DNA of 64,000 nt from Halioglobus maricola (lineage in GTDB: Bacteria > Pseudomonadota > Gammaproteobacteria > Pseudomonadales > Halieaceae). Both the position numbers and the translations under genes were made by a program. A model generated the notes under the pieces. That model did not search any database. It saw only the letters and a program-made list of their open reading frames with translations, and was not told where the DNA came from. The stretch covers positions 1,688,501 to 1,752,500 of the forward strand of contig NZ_CP036422.1 of NCBI RefSeq assembly GCF_009388985.1. The letters are read 5' to 3'. Numbering within the stretch: the first letter of the stretch is position 1; the number at the start of each line of letters is the position of its first letter. Positions 1 through 7,724 of this stretch are shown here, in pieces.

Positions 1-2
1 AG

Positions 3-962
3 TGGGTCACCCACATCAGCAGGGATGACAAGAGAGTCACACTGGAGACCGCAGACGGCGAGACGTACGAGGCTGACTATGCCCTCATCACGGTGCCGCT
101 GCCGGCACTGCGCAACATTGTGATATCCCCGGCGTTGCCCGATGCGCAGCGTGAGGCCATTGAAACGCTGGATTATGCCAAGACTTTGCAGGCTTTTTTC
201 ACAGTGGAGGGCGAATACTGGGGCCAACACACTCCCAGCGTTTGGACTGATACCGCAGCCGAACGATTGTTTGCTACCGCGGATGCTGATGGCAAGGTGA
301 GTAATATCACCTTGTGGACAACCGGCAATGAGGCACTGGCGTTCGGTGCTCTGGAGGGAGCCACACAGCAGCAAGCGCTTTACCAGGCGGTGTACGACGT
401 CTTTCCCGCGGCCAAGGGCAAAGTGACGCTGCGCGAAGTGCGCGACTGGAGCAACGACAAACTGGCAGGGGGCAGTTGGCTACGATGGCAGCCCGGCCAG
501 ATTGGGGCGTATGCCGACGTACTTGCCGCGCCAGCGGGGCGGCTTTTCTTTGCGGGTGAACACACCGCTATCGTTAATACGGGTATGGAGGGCGCAATGG
601 AGTCAGGTGAGCGGGCGGTCGGTGAATTGATGGGCCTGCACCAATCTTCAACAAAGCAGTCACTGGCGGGGGAGGACCTCTTTGTCTACTGCCAGGGGTG
701 CCATTCCCTGACTGTGGGGGAACCACACAAGTTAGGTCCGAACCTGTCTGGTTTCTATGGGCGAGCGATCGCAAGCCGAGAAGGCTACGCCTACTCAAAA
801 GCCCTGGCGGGTACTGACGGGTCGTGGGACCGGGAGTCCCTGCAAAACTGGCTTAATGATCCGCAGAAAATGGCGCCGGGCAACCGTATGATTTACGCCA
901 ATCCGTTTGATCAGGAGCAGTTGGAAATCTTGCTGGACTACCTTGAAACGGCCGGCCGCTGA
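3..962 (+). CDS. Flavin amine oxidase C-terminal part fused to a cytochrome c domain (5' partial)
   Basis: The reading frame is open to the left edge, so the N-terminal FAD-binding Rossmann half is outside the window. What remains is the substrate/FAD-binding end of a monoamine-oxidase-like flavoprotein, with the typical late FAD motif (GRLFFAGEHT, coded near 540-570) followed by the helix that contacts the flavin. After a short linker comes a c-type cytochrome domain with a CQGCH heme motif (codons near 690-704) and a likely distal Met in KMAPGNRM near 870-890. Seen: the fusion in one frame. Known: amine oxidases oxidise amines to imines/aldehydes and normally pass electrons to O2. Inferred: the attached heme accepts the electrons, so the enzyme acts as a periplasmic dehydrogenase. 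The substrate is unknown. Confidence 0.85.
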   Translation, partial: WVTHISRDDKRVTLETADGETYEADYALITVPLPALRNIVISPALPDAQREAIETLDYAKTLQAFFTVEGEYWGQHTPSVWTDTAAERLFATADADGKVSNITLWTTGNEALAFGALEGATQQQALYQAVYDVFPAAKGKVTLREVRDWSNDKLAGGSWLRWQPGQIGAYADVLAAPAGRLFFAGEHTAIVNTGMEGAMESGERAVGELMGLHQSSTKQSLAGEDLFVYCQGCHSLTVGEPHKLGPNLSGFYGRAIASREGYAYSKALAGTDGSWDRESLQNWLNDPQKMAPGNRMIYANPFDQEQLEILLDYLETAGR

Positions 963-1055
963 GGCGCTGCCAGATTGCCGGTCCAGGCTGGATCCTTGTG
1001 CTAAGCTAATTTATTCCTGCCCCATAAACTGGTCTTTGAGGCCGAGGAGAAGCTT

Positions 1056-1301
1056 ATGCTAGGTGAAGTACACTCATTGAATAACGATTTTCCTGAATTG
1101 GCTGCGGTGATACAGCAGCTTCTGGATACCGACCATCTATTTGTCGCCGATAACAAACAGTACACCGCCCTGGACAAAGAAATTCGCAGCCTCGAAATGC
1201 GCGGAGGCCCCATCGATGATATGGCCATGCACCAGCTGAAGCACGACCGGGCCGAGCTGAAGGATTCACTCTACCAACGCCTGGTTGCTGCCCAGTCTTA
1301 A
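1056..1301 (+). CDS. YdcH-like small helical protein (DUF465)
   Basis: An 81-residue soluble protein of charged alpha-helices. It fits the DUF465/YdcH family: a short N-terminal segment, a phenylalanine/leucine-containing first helix, the pattern H-x-F-x-x-x-D-x-x-Y-x-x-L-D-x-x-I near residues 27-44, and a C-terminal helix rich in K/R/E (LKHDRAELKDSLYQRL). The family has no defined biochemical role. GAGGAG lies 7 bases before the ATG and supports this start. The stop codon overlaps head-on with the stop of the convergent symporter gene at 1298. Confidence 0.8.
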   Translation: MLGEVHSLNNDFPELAAVIQQLLDTDHLFVADNKQYTALDKEIRSLEMRGGPIDDMAMHQLKHDRAELKDSLYQRLVAAQS

Positions 1302-2698
1302 ACAGGTCTGTGCAGCAGAAGGACGCTCAGCCCAAGGGCAAAAGGAATTGTCCGTTCAGCGATGTCGCCGGGTGTGTTCGGTAAGAGGTAAAACACGACT
1401 GCGGCGACAAAGCCTGTGGCAATCGCGGGTAGTATTCGACTTTCTGGCAGTGTCAGACCCATAGCCCGACAGACAATGGTTGGGCCAAGTGCCGAACCGA
1501 TCGCTACCCAGGCAAACAATACCCGTTGGAAAATTGTGGATGGCAAGTAGATCGCCACGGCCACCGCCATGATCGAAATTACCGCGATCACCAGGCGAGA
1601 CAGCAGTAGCGCACGCAGCTGATAGCGACGGGTAATACCCATGTCGTGAGCCACGGTGGTTCCGCACACCAGCAGCATGCTATCGGCCGTGGACATGATG
1701 GCAGAGAGCACCGCAGCGAGTAGTACAGCACCCAGTGCCGATGGAAACAGCGCCTCGTTCACAGCAAAAAATACCTGCTCTGGATTCTCCAGTTCCGGCA
1801 CCAGCAAACGGCCGCAAAGACCCAGTAAGAACATGCCGAAGAATACGATGGCATACCAGCCGGTAGCGATAACCTGGCCCTGGCGCAGCGCACGCTTGTC
1901 ACGCAGTGCCATAAACCGGGCAGCGAGGTGAGGCTGGCCGAAGGAGGAAATCCCGATGGCCAGCGAGCCGATAAGCATGCCGAGCAATGTCAGGCCTGCT
2001 GCACCGCCACTGAGAGACATGAAGTTTTCATTTGTGCTTTCTTGCAGAGCACCGTAGAACTCGATGGGGCCGCCCAGGTGAACTATGGCGGCAACCGGAA
2101 GTAGCACGGCGGTGATAATCATCAGTAGACCCTGAATCGTATCGGTGACCGATACTGCCCAGAACCCGCCCAGCAGGGTGTAGATCATTATGATCGCGCC
2201 GCCCAGGGCGATACTCTCCGCGCTGCCCATGGCAAACGTAGAGGCGAACGTATTGCCCGCTCCCTGGAACTGGGAGGCGACATAGACAACAAAGCTGACC
2301 AGAATGATAAGCGAAGCGAGAGTGATTATGCGCTGGCGCTGAGGGCCTGTGGTGCCCAGAGCGATAAATTCAGTCGCAGAGAGTACACGCTCTTCGCCGG
2401 CGATATGCATGATGCGCGGTGCCAGTACGAACCACGAGATCCCGCAGCCGAGTACTGCTCCCAATGCCACCCAGAAAGTCGACAGCCCGAGCGCGAAGGC
2501 CAGTCCACTCATTCCGAGCAGTGTCCAGGCAGATGCAGCACTGGCGGAGTAGCTGACCGCAGCAACCCAGGGGCCCAGCTGGCGTCCGGCCAGAAAAAAG
2601 TCCTGCTCCGATTGCACCCGACGTTGGGCCCAGAAGCCGATGAGCACCAGCATGATCTTGTAGCCGACCAGTGTGGTGAGAACGACGGTACTGTTCAC
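1298..2698 (-). CDS. Sodium:solute symporter (SSS family, PutP-like)
   Basis: A 466-residue integral membrane protein with about 12-13 hydrophobic segments and the SSS N-terminal signature (FFLAGRQLGPWVAAVSYSAS, residues about 34-53). It should import a small solute with Na+; proline, pantothenate or another carboxylate/amine are typical family substrates, and the sequence does not tell which. It follows the secreted VOC gene at 2708 by 9 bases on the same strand, so the two are probably co-transcribed. The length is slightly short for the family (480-550) but the fold looks complete. Confidence 0.88.
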   Translation of the reverse strand: MNSTVVLTTLVGYKIMLVLIGFWAQRRVQSEQDFFLAGRQLGPWVAAVSYSASAASAWTLLGMSGLAFALGLSTFWVALGAVLGCGISWFVLAPRIMHIAGEERVLSATEFIALGTTGPQRQRIITLASLIILVSFVVYVASQFQGAGNTFASTFAMGSAESIALGGAIIMIYTLLGGFWAVSVTDTIQGLLMIITAVLLPVAAIVHLGGPIEFYGALQESTNENFMSLSGGAAGLTLLGMLIGSLAIGISSFGQPHLAARFMALRDKRALRQGQVIATGWYAIVFFGMFLLGLCGRLLVPELENPEQVFFAVNEALFPSALGAVLLAAVLSAIMSTADSMLLVCGTTVAHDMGITRRYQLRALLLSRLVIAVISIMAVAVAIYLPSTIFQRVLFAWVAIGSALGPTIVCRAMGLTLPESRILPAIATGFVAAVVFYLLPNTPGDIAERTIPFALGLSVLLLHRPV

Positions 2699-2707
2699 GC
2701 GATGGCC

Positions 2708-3826
2708 TCAGTTATTGACGGGGGTAAAGTTGAGTTCGGTCACAGGCGCCTGTCTGGCGCGTTTGCGCTTGATGACCTGCCAGGTTGAACCGTCCGGACC
2801 GTGAAGGACGAAACTACTCTCGCCGAACTCGTTGTCCTGAATGGGGGTGATCGTGAGTTCTTGCTCTGTCGCCAGTGCGTGAACCTGCGCGAGTTCAGGT
2901 GTCCATAAAGTGTGCATTGTGATGCCCTCGTAACCCATGCGCTGCTCAGTGGAACGGTCCCGAACATGATTGCGGTCGCGAGCGACGAAAAATTTCAGTT
3001 TGCCGGAGATATCATTGGGCGAGACAAAGCCCACGTACCAATGGGATGTACCCGCGGCCATATCAAAAACTGCCTTAGGGCCCGGCTGCCATTCTCCGTC
3101 GAGCGTGGCGGGTGCTTCCTGCCGTAGTCCGAATACGCTCTCGTAGTAGTCTGTCACAGCCTCAATATCGCCATCGATGATGAAATCGTGGTGCGTAAAT
3201 TCACTGGTTTGCAGTGGAGAGTGCTCTCCGATCGTCCCGTAGCCGGGGATAGAATAGCCGTAGCGCTGATAGAAAACGTGGTTGAACTGTTCGCCGTAGA
3301 CCGCCATCTCTCGCACACCGACCCGTCGCTGCAGTACATTCAGTGGCCCCTTGTCGGTCATGCTGTACAGGTCGTCGTAGACCGGGGACGTGGCGAACCA
3401 GGGTTCACCGGATGCGCGCGCGTCCTGGAAAATGTCGTGCAGGCGAAAAATGTCCCGGGTCCGCATGACCGCCAGGCGCTGGCCGACAGTTTCAGCCGGC
3501 GCAAAGCCTACGCCTGGGCCTAGGCCATTTTGCCACTCGATAATTCGCAGCAAGCCATGGGCATCGATATCGCCATTCTGCATGCGGATAACATTGGCGG
3601 CACTATCCACCCCGTAGAGTTGTCTCGCGCGATCTGCGCTGAGAGTTGTGCTCTCCTTTTTGCTGAAGCCGAACTGTTCGAAATAGAGGCTTGTGGCTTG
3701 CGCATCGCTGGTGCCGACAACGACTTCATAGACACCCGAGATGCCAGTGTCAGGTTGGGCGGCAGCCAGGCTGGCAAAGGTCACAGCGAAGCTTAGAGTG
3801 AGACGCATGGCGAGGGCTTTCATCAA
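2708..3826 (-). CDS. Secreted two-domain VOC (glyoxalase-like) protein
   Basis: 372 residues with a clear signal peptide (MRLTLSFAVTFASLAAA after a short lead; cleavage near residue 23). The mature part has two glyoxalase/bleomycin-resistance (VOC) modules: one begins at GVYEVVVGTSDAQATSLYFEQ, the second at FTHHDFIIDGDIEAVTDYYE with its end near SSFVLHGPDGSTWQVIKRK. VOC proteins bind a metal and catalyse isomerisation, dioxygenation or epimerisation, or simply bind ligands; the reaction here is unknown. Export is unusual for this superfamily. It sits upstream of and in line with the symporter at 1298, so it may process or bind the substrate taken up by that transporter (inference). Confidence 0.75.
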   Translation of the reverse strand: MMKALAMRLTLSFAVTFASLAAAQPDTGISGVYEVVVGTSDAQATSLYFEQFGFSKKESTTLSADRARQLYGVDSAANVIRMQNGDIDAHGLLRIIEWQNGLGPGVGFAPAETVGQRLAVMRTRDIFRLHDIFQDARASGEPWFATSPVYDDLYSMTDKGPLNVLQRRVGVREMAVYGEQFNHVFYQRYGYSIPGYGTIGEHSPLQTSEFTHHDFIIDGDIEAVTDYYESVFGLRQEAPATLDGEWQPGPKAVFDMAAGTSHWYVGFVSPNDISGKLKFFVARDRNHVRDRSTEQRMGYEGITMHTLWTPELAQVHALATEQELTITPIQDNEFGESSFVLHGPDGSTWQVIKRKRARQAPVTELNFTPVNN

Positions 3827-3979
3827 TTTTTTCCGCCTGTATGATGGTGGCTGACTTTATAACACACGGGCGGATTGGTAATGCCCTGTAAGTGAAGTCA
3901 CTGGTCCATTTGTTAGCATGAGCTATGTTAAAGCCGGATAACAAAAATGGGGAGTTCGTGGCTGATGCTGGAGCAGAAA

Positions 3980-4297
3980 ATGCCGTTCTATCTTTTTTAT
4001 TGTCGTGACATAGAAGATCGAGAAGAGGCTGCACAAATTCGTCGAGAGCTGCTTCCTGACCACCTCGGTTACATGGAGCAAAATATGGAGTGCTATGCGG
4101 TCGCCGGCCCCAATCGGGATCAGGATGCTGCGTATCGCTCCAGTACCTTTGTCGTCAAGGCGGGTACCTTTGCCGAGGCCGATGCGCTGATGCAGCGCGA
4201 CCCCTATGTTGAGGGTGGGCTTTATCGCGAAATCCTCAATGTTGAATTCGTGCCGATGGCGGGCGACTGGGTTGGCGGCGCCGCCTGGAAAATATAA
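3980..4297 (+). CDS. YciI-like protein
   Basis: A 105-residue alpha/beta protein beginning MPFYLFYCRD, which matches the YciI family (ferredoxin-like fold, small and dimeric, function poorly defined). The frame stays open to 3947, but GGAG 7 bases upstream of the ATG at 3980 and the usual family N-terminus favour this start. The conserved His/Asp typical of the family appear in RRELLPDHLGYM and in the EADALMQRDPYVEGGLY helix-turn. It is monocistronic as far as I can see and faces a convergent gene across a strong hairpin. Confidence 0.75.
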   Translation: MPFYLFYCRDIEDREEAAQIRRELLPDHLGYMEQNMECYAVAGPNRDQDAAYRSSTFVVKAGTFAEADALMQRDPYVEGGLYREILNVEFVPMAGDWVGGAAWKI

Positions 4298-4298
4298 C

Positions 4299-4322
4299 CA
4301 GGGCCCAGGTTACTGGGCCCGG
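4299..4322. terminator. Hairpin between convergent genes, likely bidirectional terminator
   Basis: Perfect 8-bp stem GGGCCCAG / CTGGGCCC at 4301-4320 with a 4-base loop. It lies just after the stop of the YciI-like gene and just before the convergent membrane-protein stop. Neither side has a long T run, so termination efficiency is uncertain. Confidence 0.55.
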
Positions 4323-4332
4323 TCAACATTGC

Positions 4333-5013
4333 CTAAAACGGCTTGGTCGCACCGAGGAACGCGACAGAAAGAATCCCGATCCAGTAGCAGTAGGCCAGCT
4401 TGCGGCCGAACGCGAGCGACTTTTCCAGCTTGTCTTCCGATGCCTGATCACCCGGGTTTTCTGCCAGTACCCGAAACAGCTCGGTCCATTCGCGCATGAT
4501 AAAGCGCAGCAGTAAGCCGATTACCAGCAGCCCGGAAAAAATCAGAATCTTGGCGGAGAACCACATCTGTCCCTTGCCTGCATTGAACGGGCCATAGCCC
4601 ATCAGCGAGGCGATCGCAGCGATCGCGATAATCGGAATGATTGCGTAGCGAATGCGCTCGTCGAGAATGGTGAGCTTGATACCGAGGTCTGTCTCACGTT
4701 TGAAAAATGCCGCCCAACACAGGGCCAGCCAGGCAAAGTAGAACACCCAGACTGTAGCGAGGAACATGCCACCGTAGGGCTGTACGCCCCAGTAGTAACC
4801 CATGTGAAAGCCCAGTGGGAAGAGGGCAATAATGCCGGTGCGGGCCAGGATGTCGATCCGGTAGGCGGTTTCCATATGCCTGCGACGCTCGTCCATCGAC
4901 AAGTTGCGGTCTATCACATTCCTTGAGGTCTGGAAGACTCCCCACTCTCCACCCAGCCAATAGACCATAGCGACGATGTGAAACCACCTGAGTACGGCCA
5001 ATGTTGTCAGCAT
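4333..5013 (-). CDS. CopD/DUF2269-like integral membrane protein
   Basis: 226 residues with about six hydrophobic helices. The N-terminal helix begins RWFHIVAMVYWLGGEWGVF, and histidines in the first and third helices (FHIVAMV, GFHMGYYW) resemble the heme- or metal-binding histidines of CopD-like/DUF2269-like proteins. No soluble domain is present. AAGGAG 7 bases before the ATG supports the start. Its role is unknown. It lies between a YciI-like gene and a Crp/Fnr regulator that runs on the same strand but is separated by about 95 bases. Confidence 0.6.
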   Translation of the reverse strand: MLTTLAVLRWFHIVAMVYWLGGEWGVFQTSRNVIDRNLSMDERRRHMETAYRIDILARTGIIALFPLGFHMGYYWGVQPYGGMFLATVWVFYFAWLALCWAAFFKRETDLGIKLTILDERIRYAIIPIIAIAAIASLMGYGPFNAGKGQMWFSAKILIFSGLLVIGLLLRFIMREWTELFRVLAENPGDQASEDKLEKSLAFGRKLAYCYWIGILSVAFLGATKPF

Positions 5014-5107
5014 GCTGGCGCTCCTTGAGTTTATTTGTGAGCCGAACCTTAGCAGTGGCAGCTAAATTCGCATTACCAAAAATCAATCCTGATCGGGCTG
5101 AATAGGG

Positions 5108-5797
5108 TCAGTCGACTTCCGCCAGCTCATCGAGTTGTTCCTGGTTTTCGACGATCACACTGTGGTGGTCGGGGGTGGATATCACGCCTTCCTTGCGCAA
5201 TCGTGAAAAGGCACGACTCGTGGTCTCCAGAGTGAGGCCGAGGTAGTCGCCGATGTCCGAGCGGTTCATTGGCAGGGCGAGTGGCTGGCGGCTATCTGAG
5301 TTGTGTTCTCGCAACTGTAACTGGTGAATGAGAAACGCGAGGCGTTCGTGGGCGCGTTTCTGTCCTATCGCAAACAAGTGGTCGAGCAGGCCAGCCAGTA
5401 CCAGGTTGTTGATCTTGGCCAGGTTCTCCTTGAGGGTGGGGATGTGGTCGCAGGCGTCTTCAAAGCGCTGCCGGGGGAACCGAAGAACGGTTCCTGGCTC
5501 CAGCGCCGTGGCGCTGTAGAGGTAATTGTCGGTGGCGGTAAAGCCGAGATAGTCGCCGCGGCGCAGGAAGTCGATGACCTGGCGGCGTCCATTGAGAGCG
5601 CTGCGCTCCACCAGAATCATGCCGGAGCAGGGCAGAAACACCGCGTCCGCCGCATCAAACTGGCGCAGGATGGTTTCTCCAGCGCGGACTGAGACCACTT
5701 GGGCCAGCGCGAGTACAGCGCTGACTTCTTCTTCGCTCAGGCCGCTGCCGACGTCACACTCGGCAAGTATTCGCTGGTACTGGATATCCGTGCTCAT
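5108..5797 (-). CDS. Crp/Fnr family transcriptional regulator
   Basis: 229 residues: an N-terminal cyclic-nucleotide-binding-type beta-roll (about 25-130), a long dimerisation helix, and a C-terminal winged helix-turn-helix with the FNR/FixK-type recognition sequence (RSDIGDYLGLTLETTSRAFSRL, about residues 179-200). It lacks the N-terminal cysteine cluster of true Fnr, so it is probably not an oxygen-sensing [4Fe-4S] protein; cAMP-contact residues of Crp are not evident either. It is divergent from the operon starting at 6000 and shares a 200-base regulatory region with it, so it is a plausible (unproven) regulator of that operon. I see no Shine-Dalgarno at this start. Confidence 0.85.
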   Translation of the reverse strand: MSTDIQYQRILAECDVGSGLSEEEVSAVLALAQVVSVRAGETILRQFDAADAVFLPCSGMILVERSALNGRRQVIDFLRRGDYLGFTATDNYLYSATALEPGTVLRFPRQRFEDACDHIPTLKENLAKINNLVLAGLLDHLFAIGQKRAHERLAFLIHQLQLREHNSDSRQPLALPMNRSDIGDYLGLTLETTSRAFSRLRKEGVISTPDHHSVIVENQEQLDELAEVD

Positions 5798-5910
5798 GTA
5801 GTCAGTGTCATTCGCAGAAGAGTGGCAAAGTGTACCGTGTTCGGCGGCAATGGTCAGGGCGTGTCCCGGGAGTGGCTCAGGCGCGCTCGAAGTGCCGAAC
5901 TTGATCCAAA

Positions 5911-5937
5911 TGATATAATGTTATTATTATATAACAT
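5911..5937 (+). promoter_or_regulatory. Extended -10 promoter overlapping a perfect palindrome
   Basis: TGATATAAT at 5911-5919 is a perfect extended -10 element (TGN-TATAAT) pointing at the operon beginning at 6000; no good -35 is visible, which fits an extended -10 promoter. Overlapping it is a perfect inverted repeat, ATGTTAT (5918-5924) / ATAACAT (5931-5937), spaced 6 bases, which would span the transcription start. That geometry suggests an operator for repression. The binding protein is not identified; the palindrome does not match a Crp or FNR consensus. Confidence 0.55.
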
Positions 5938-5999
5938 ATGTGCCGGTCAGACCCGGTCAAATGTATTTCAGACCATTCTCCCTCCTGAGGATCACCACA

Positions 6000-6923
6000 G
6001 TGACTAAGACAATGAAAAAAACAGGCTATACCCGCTTCGCGCTGGCACTTCTCGGTTTCATGACGCTCGCCGCGCCCGTGTCTGCCGAAATCGACATGAC
6101 GTCGCGCGAGGGCGTGATTGCGGTCAATCGCAAGATTCAGTGCTCGATGATCGACAATGTCGAGACAACCTATGTCTGGCACGGCCAGGGCTTTTCGCGA
6201 CGCACCGGTGAACGTGACAAGCTTCTGTTCAAGCTGTTGGGCATGAATGTGCGCCAGTGCGTCACAGTGAAGAACGATAAAGGCGAGGAGGGCTATCGCC
6301 TGGTCTCGCGTGAAATCATGCTCTATCTCGATCCCAAGAGCGGCGAGTTGATGGATAGCTGGGAAAACCCCTGGACCGGTGAGACGCTGGACGTAATCCA
6401 CGTTGCCAACGACCCGGTGAATCAGCGACCTTCCTTCGGCTATGGTCGCGATGGCAAGGTGGCCAAGCTGCCGATCCGCAAGGTGGGCGATTACTGGCAG
6501 ATGAACGCAGAGATTCCACTGTTCTACCACAATGTTCTCGGTGGTGATTACCAGAAATACGTTGGCGGGACTTACCACGCGACGGAAATTTTCGATTTCT
6601 ACGGCATGTATGACGAGCTCGTTAGCGACGACAACACCCATGTCAATCCGGGCGTAGCCTGGGTGCGCATCTCCAGCTGGCTTCCCTGGATGGAAATGAA
6701 TGGCCGCGAGGGTGGCCTTTACTTTAATGCGCAGGGCGCCAAGCTGGAATCCTGGAATGACCTGCCCAAGCTGATGAAAGATCAGATTGCCAAGAACTAT
6801 CCTGAGTACACCAATGCGCCTGCTGGCGATGACAAGCGTCCGAATGAAACTTCCTGGACGTATTTCAAGAAAATCTTCGATGAACGTAACGAAGGTAAAT
6901 CCGCGCCCAAGGGCGGCCACTGA
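6000..6923 (+). CDS. DUF1838 family exported protein
   Basis: 307 residues with a signal peptide (MKKTGYTRFALALLGFMTLAAPVSA) and a mature DUF1838 domain (from EIDMTSREGVIAVNRKIQCS onward, with conserved W/F/G-rich segments such as SWENPWTGETLDVIHVANDPV). The function of DUF1838 is not established. GTG at 6000 is preferred because GAGG lies 9 bases upstream; ATG at 6012 has no ribosome site. It is the first gene of a nine-gene run on the + strand with spacings from -20 to +20 bases, which points to a periplasmic component of a catabolic operon. Confidence 0.8.
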   Translation: MTKTMKKTGYTRFALALLGFMTLAAPVSAEIDMTSREGVIAVNRKIQCSMIDNVETTYVWHGQGFSRRTGERDKLLFKLLGMNVRQCVTVKNDKGEEGYRLVSREIMLYLDPKSGELMDSWENPWTGETLDVIHVANDPVNQRPSFGYGRDGKVAKLPIRKVGDYWQMNAEIPLFYHNVLGGDYQKYVGGTYHATEIFDFYGMYDELVSDDNTHVNPGVAWVRISSWLPWMEMNGREGGLYFNAQGAKLESWNDLPKLMKDQIAKNYPEYTNAPAGDDKRPNETSWTYFKKIFDERNEGKSAPKGGH

Positions 6924-6925
6924 TT

Positions 6926-7237
6926 GTGGCAGCCTACATGATCATCCTGGCCCAGGTGCATGACCGTGAGAAATTTATCTCCGGTTATGCAGCCGAGGCC
7001 GCGAAACTCGTCGACAAGGCGGGTGGGAAATATGTGCTGCGCGCTCCCGGAGCAGTTTGCCTCGAGGGCAGTGTGGGAAACGGCCGTTCGGTTGTTATTT
7101 CCCAATGGCCGGATGTTGCGACCGCCCAGGCGTTCTGGGATTCGCCGGAATATCAGGAAGTAGCGAAACTCAGAGAGGGCATCTGCGACGTTGAAGTGGT
7201 CGTCGTGGAAGCACCTTTAATCGGAGGTGATGAGTGA
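6926..7237 (+). CDS. DUF1330 family small protein
   Basis: 103 residues with the DUF1330 dimeric ferredoxin-like fold: it starts AAYMIILAQVHDREKFISGY, has the central GGKYVLRAPGA segment, and ends with the SPEYQEVAKLRE helix near residues 73-84. Proteins of this family often accompany degradation genes; no reaction is assigned. It starts with GTG two bases after the DUF1838 stop and overlaps the following VOC gene by 4 bases (GTGA), so translation is probably coupled. Confidence 0.8.
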   Translation: MAAYMIILAQVHDREKFISGYAAEAAKLVDKAGGKYVLRAPGAVCLEGSVGNGRSVVISQWPDVATAQAFWDSPEYQEVAKLREGICDVEVVVVEAPLIGGDE

Positions 7238-7713
7238 ACAATATCATTAAGCGCACCACTCTGATGGTGCGTGATATGGATAAATCGCTCGCCTGGTACC
7301 AGAACGTGCTGGGCATGGACGTATACTACGACAAACCATTCACGCTCTCTGGTGAAGGTTTGGCAGCAGGCAAAGCCGGCGACTTGATTCGCCTGGTAAT
7401 CCTGAAATGTGAACACCCCGAGATCGGAATGATTGGTCTGATGCAGTGGGTAGACCCGGTGATGGAAGCACCGCCAGTACCGACAGAAGTTACCTTCGGT
7501 TTGCCCACATTTGTGGTGGGTAGCGATGACAGTCGTGAGGCTGTGCGACAGGCAGAGTTGCTCGGCACTCGTGTGCATTCACAACCGCACGAGTGGTCCA
7601 CCGAAGGTGCAGACGGCAATATGAAGCACTTTATCGGTTGCTCACTGTTTGACCCCGATGGTCATTTCTTTGAGCTCAATCAGCTTGAGCGAATCGAGCC
7701 CAAGGCAGGCTGA
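7234..7713 (+). CDS. VOC family protein (first of two in operon 1)
   Basis: 159-residue single-module VOC protein. It has the starting beta-strand IKRTTLMVRDMDKSLAWYQNVLGMDVYYD (residues 4-32) and the final strand DPDGHFFELNQLERI near 140-153, whose Glu is the usual metal ligand. It could be a dioxygenase, isomerase or dehalogenase-like enzyme. GTG start overlapping the DUF1330 stop. A second VOC gene lies two genes downstream, so both might form a heterodimer or act on successive intermediates (inference). Confidence 0.82.
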   Translation: MNNIIKRTTLMVRDMDKSLAWYQNVLGMDVYYDKPFTLSGEGLAAGKAGDLIRLVILKCEHPEIGMIGLMQWVDPVMEAPPVPTEVTFGLPTFVVGSDDSREAVRQAELLGTRVHSQPHEWSTEGADGNMKHFIGCSLFDPDGHFFELNQLERIEPKAG

Positions 7714-7724
7714 GGCATTTCCGG

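Noticed and set aside
5901..5914. Possible FNR box TTGAT-N4-ATGAT near the operon 1 promoter
   Set aside because: The right half should be ATCAA; it does not match, so no FNR site is claimed.
5877..6920. 347-residue frame antisense to DUF1838
   Set aside because: Sense strand is clearly coding with a signal peptide; the antisense frame has no family pattern.
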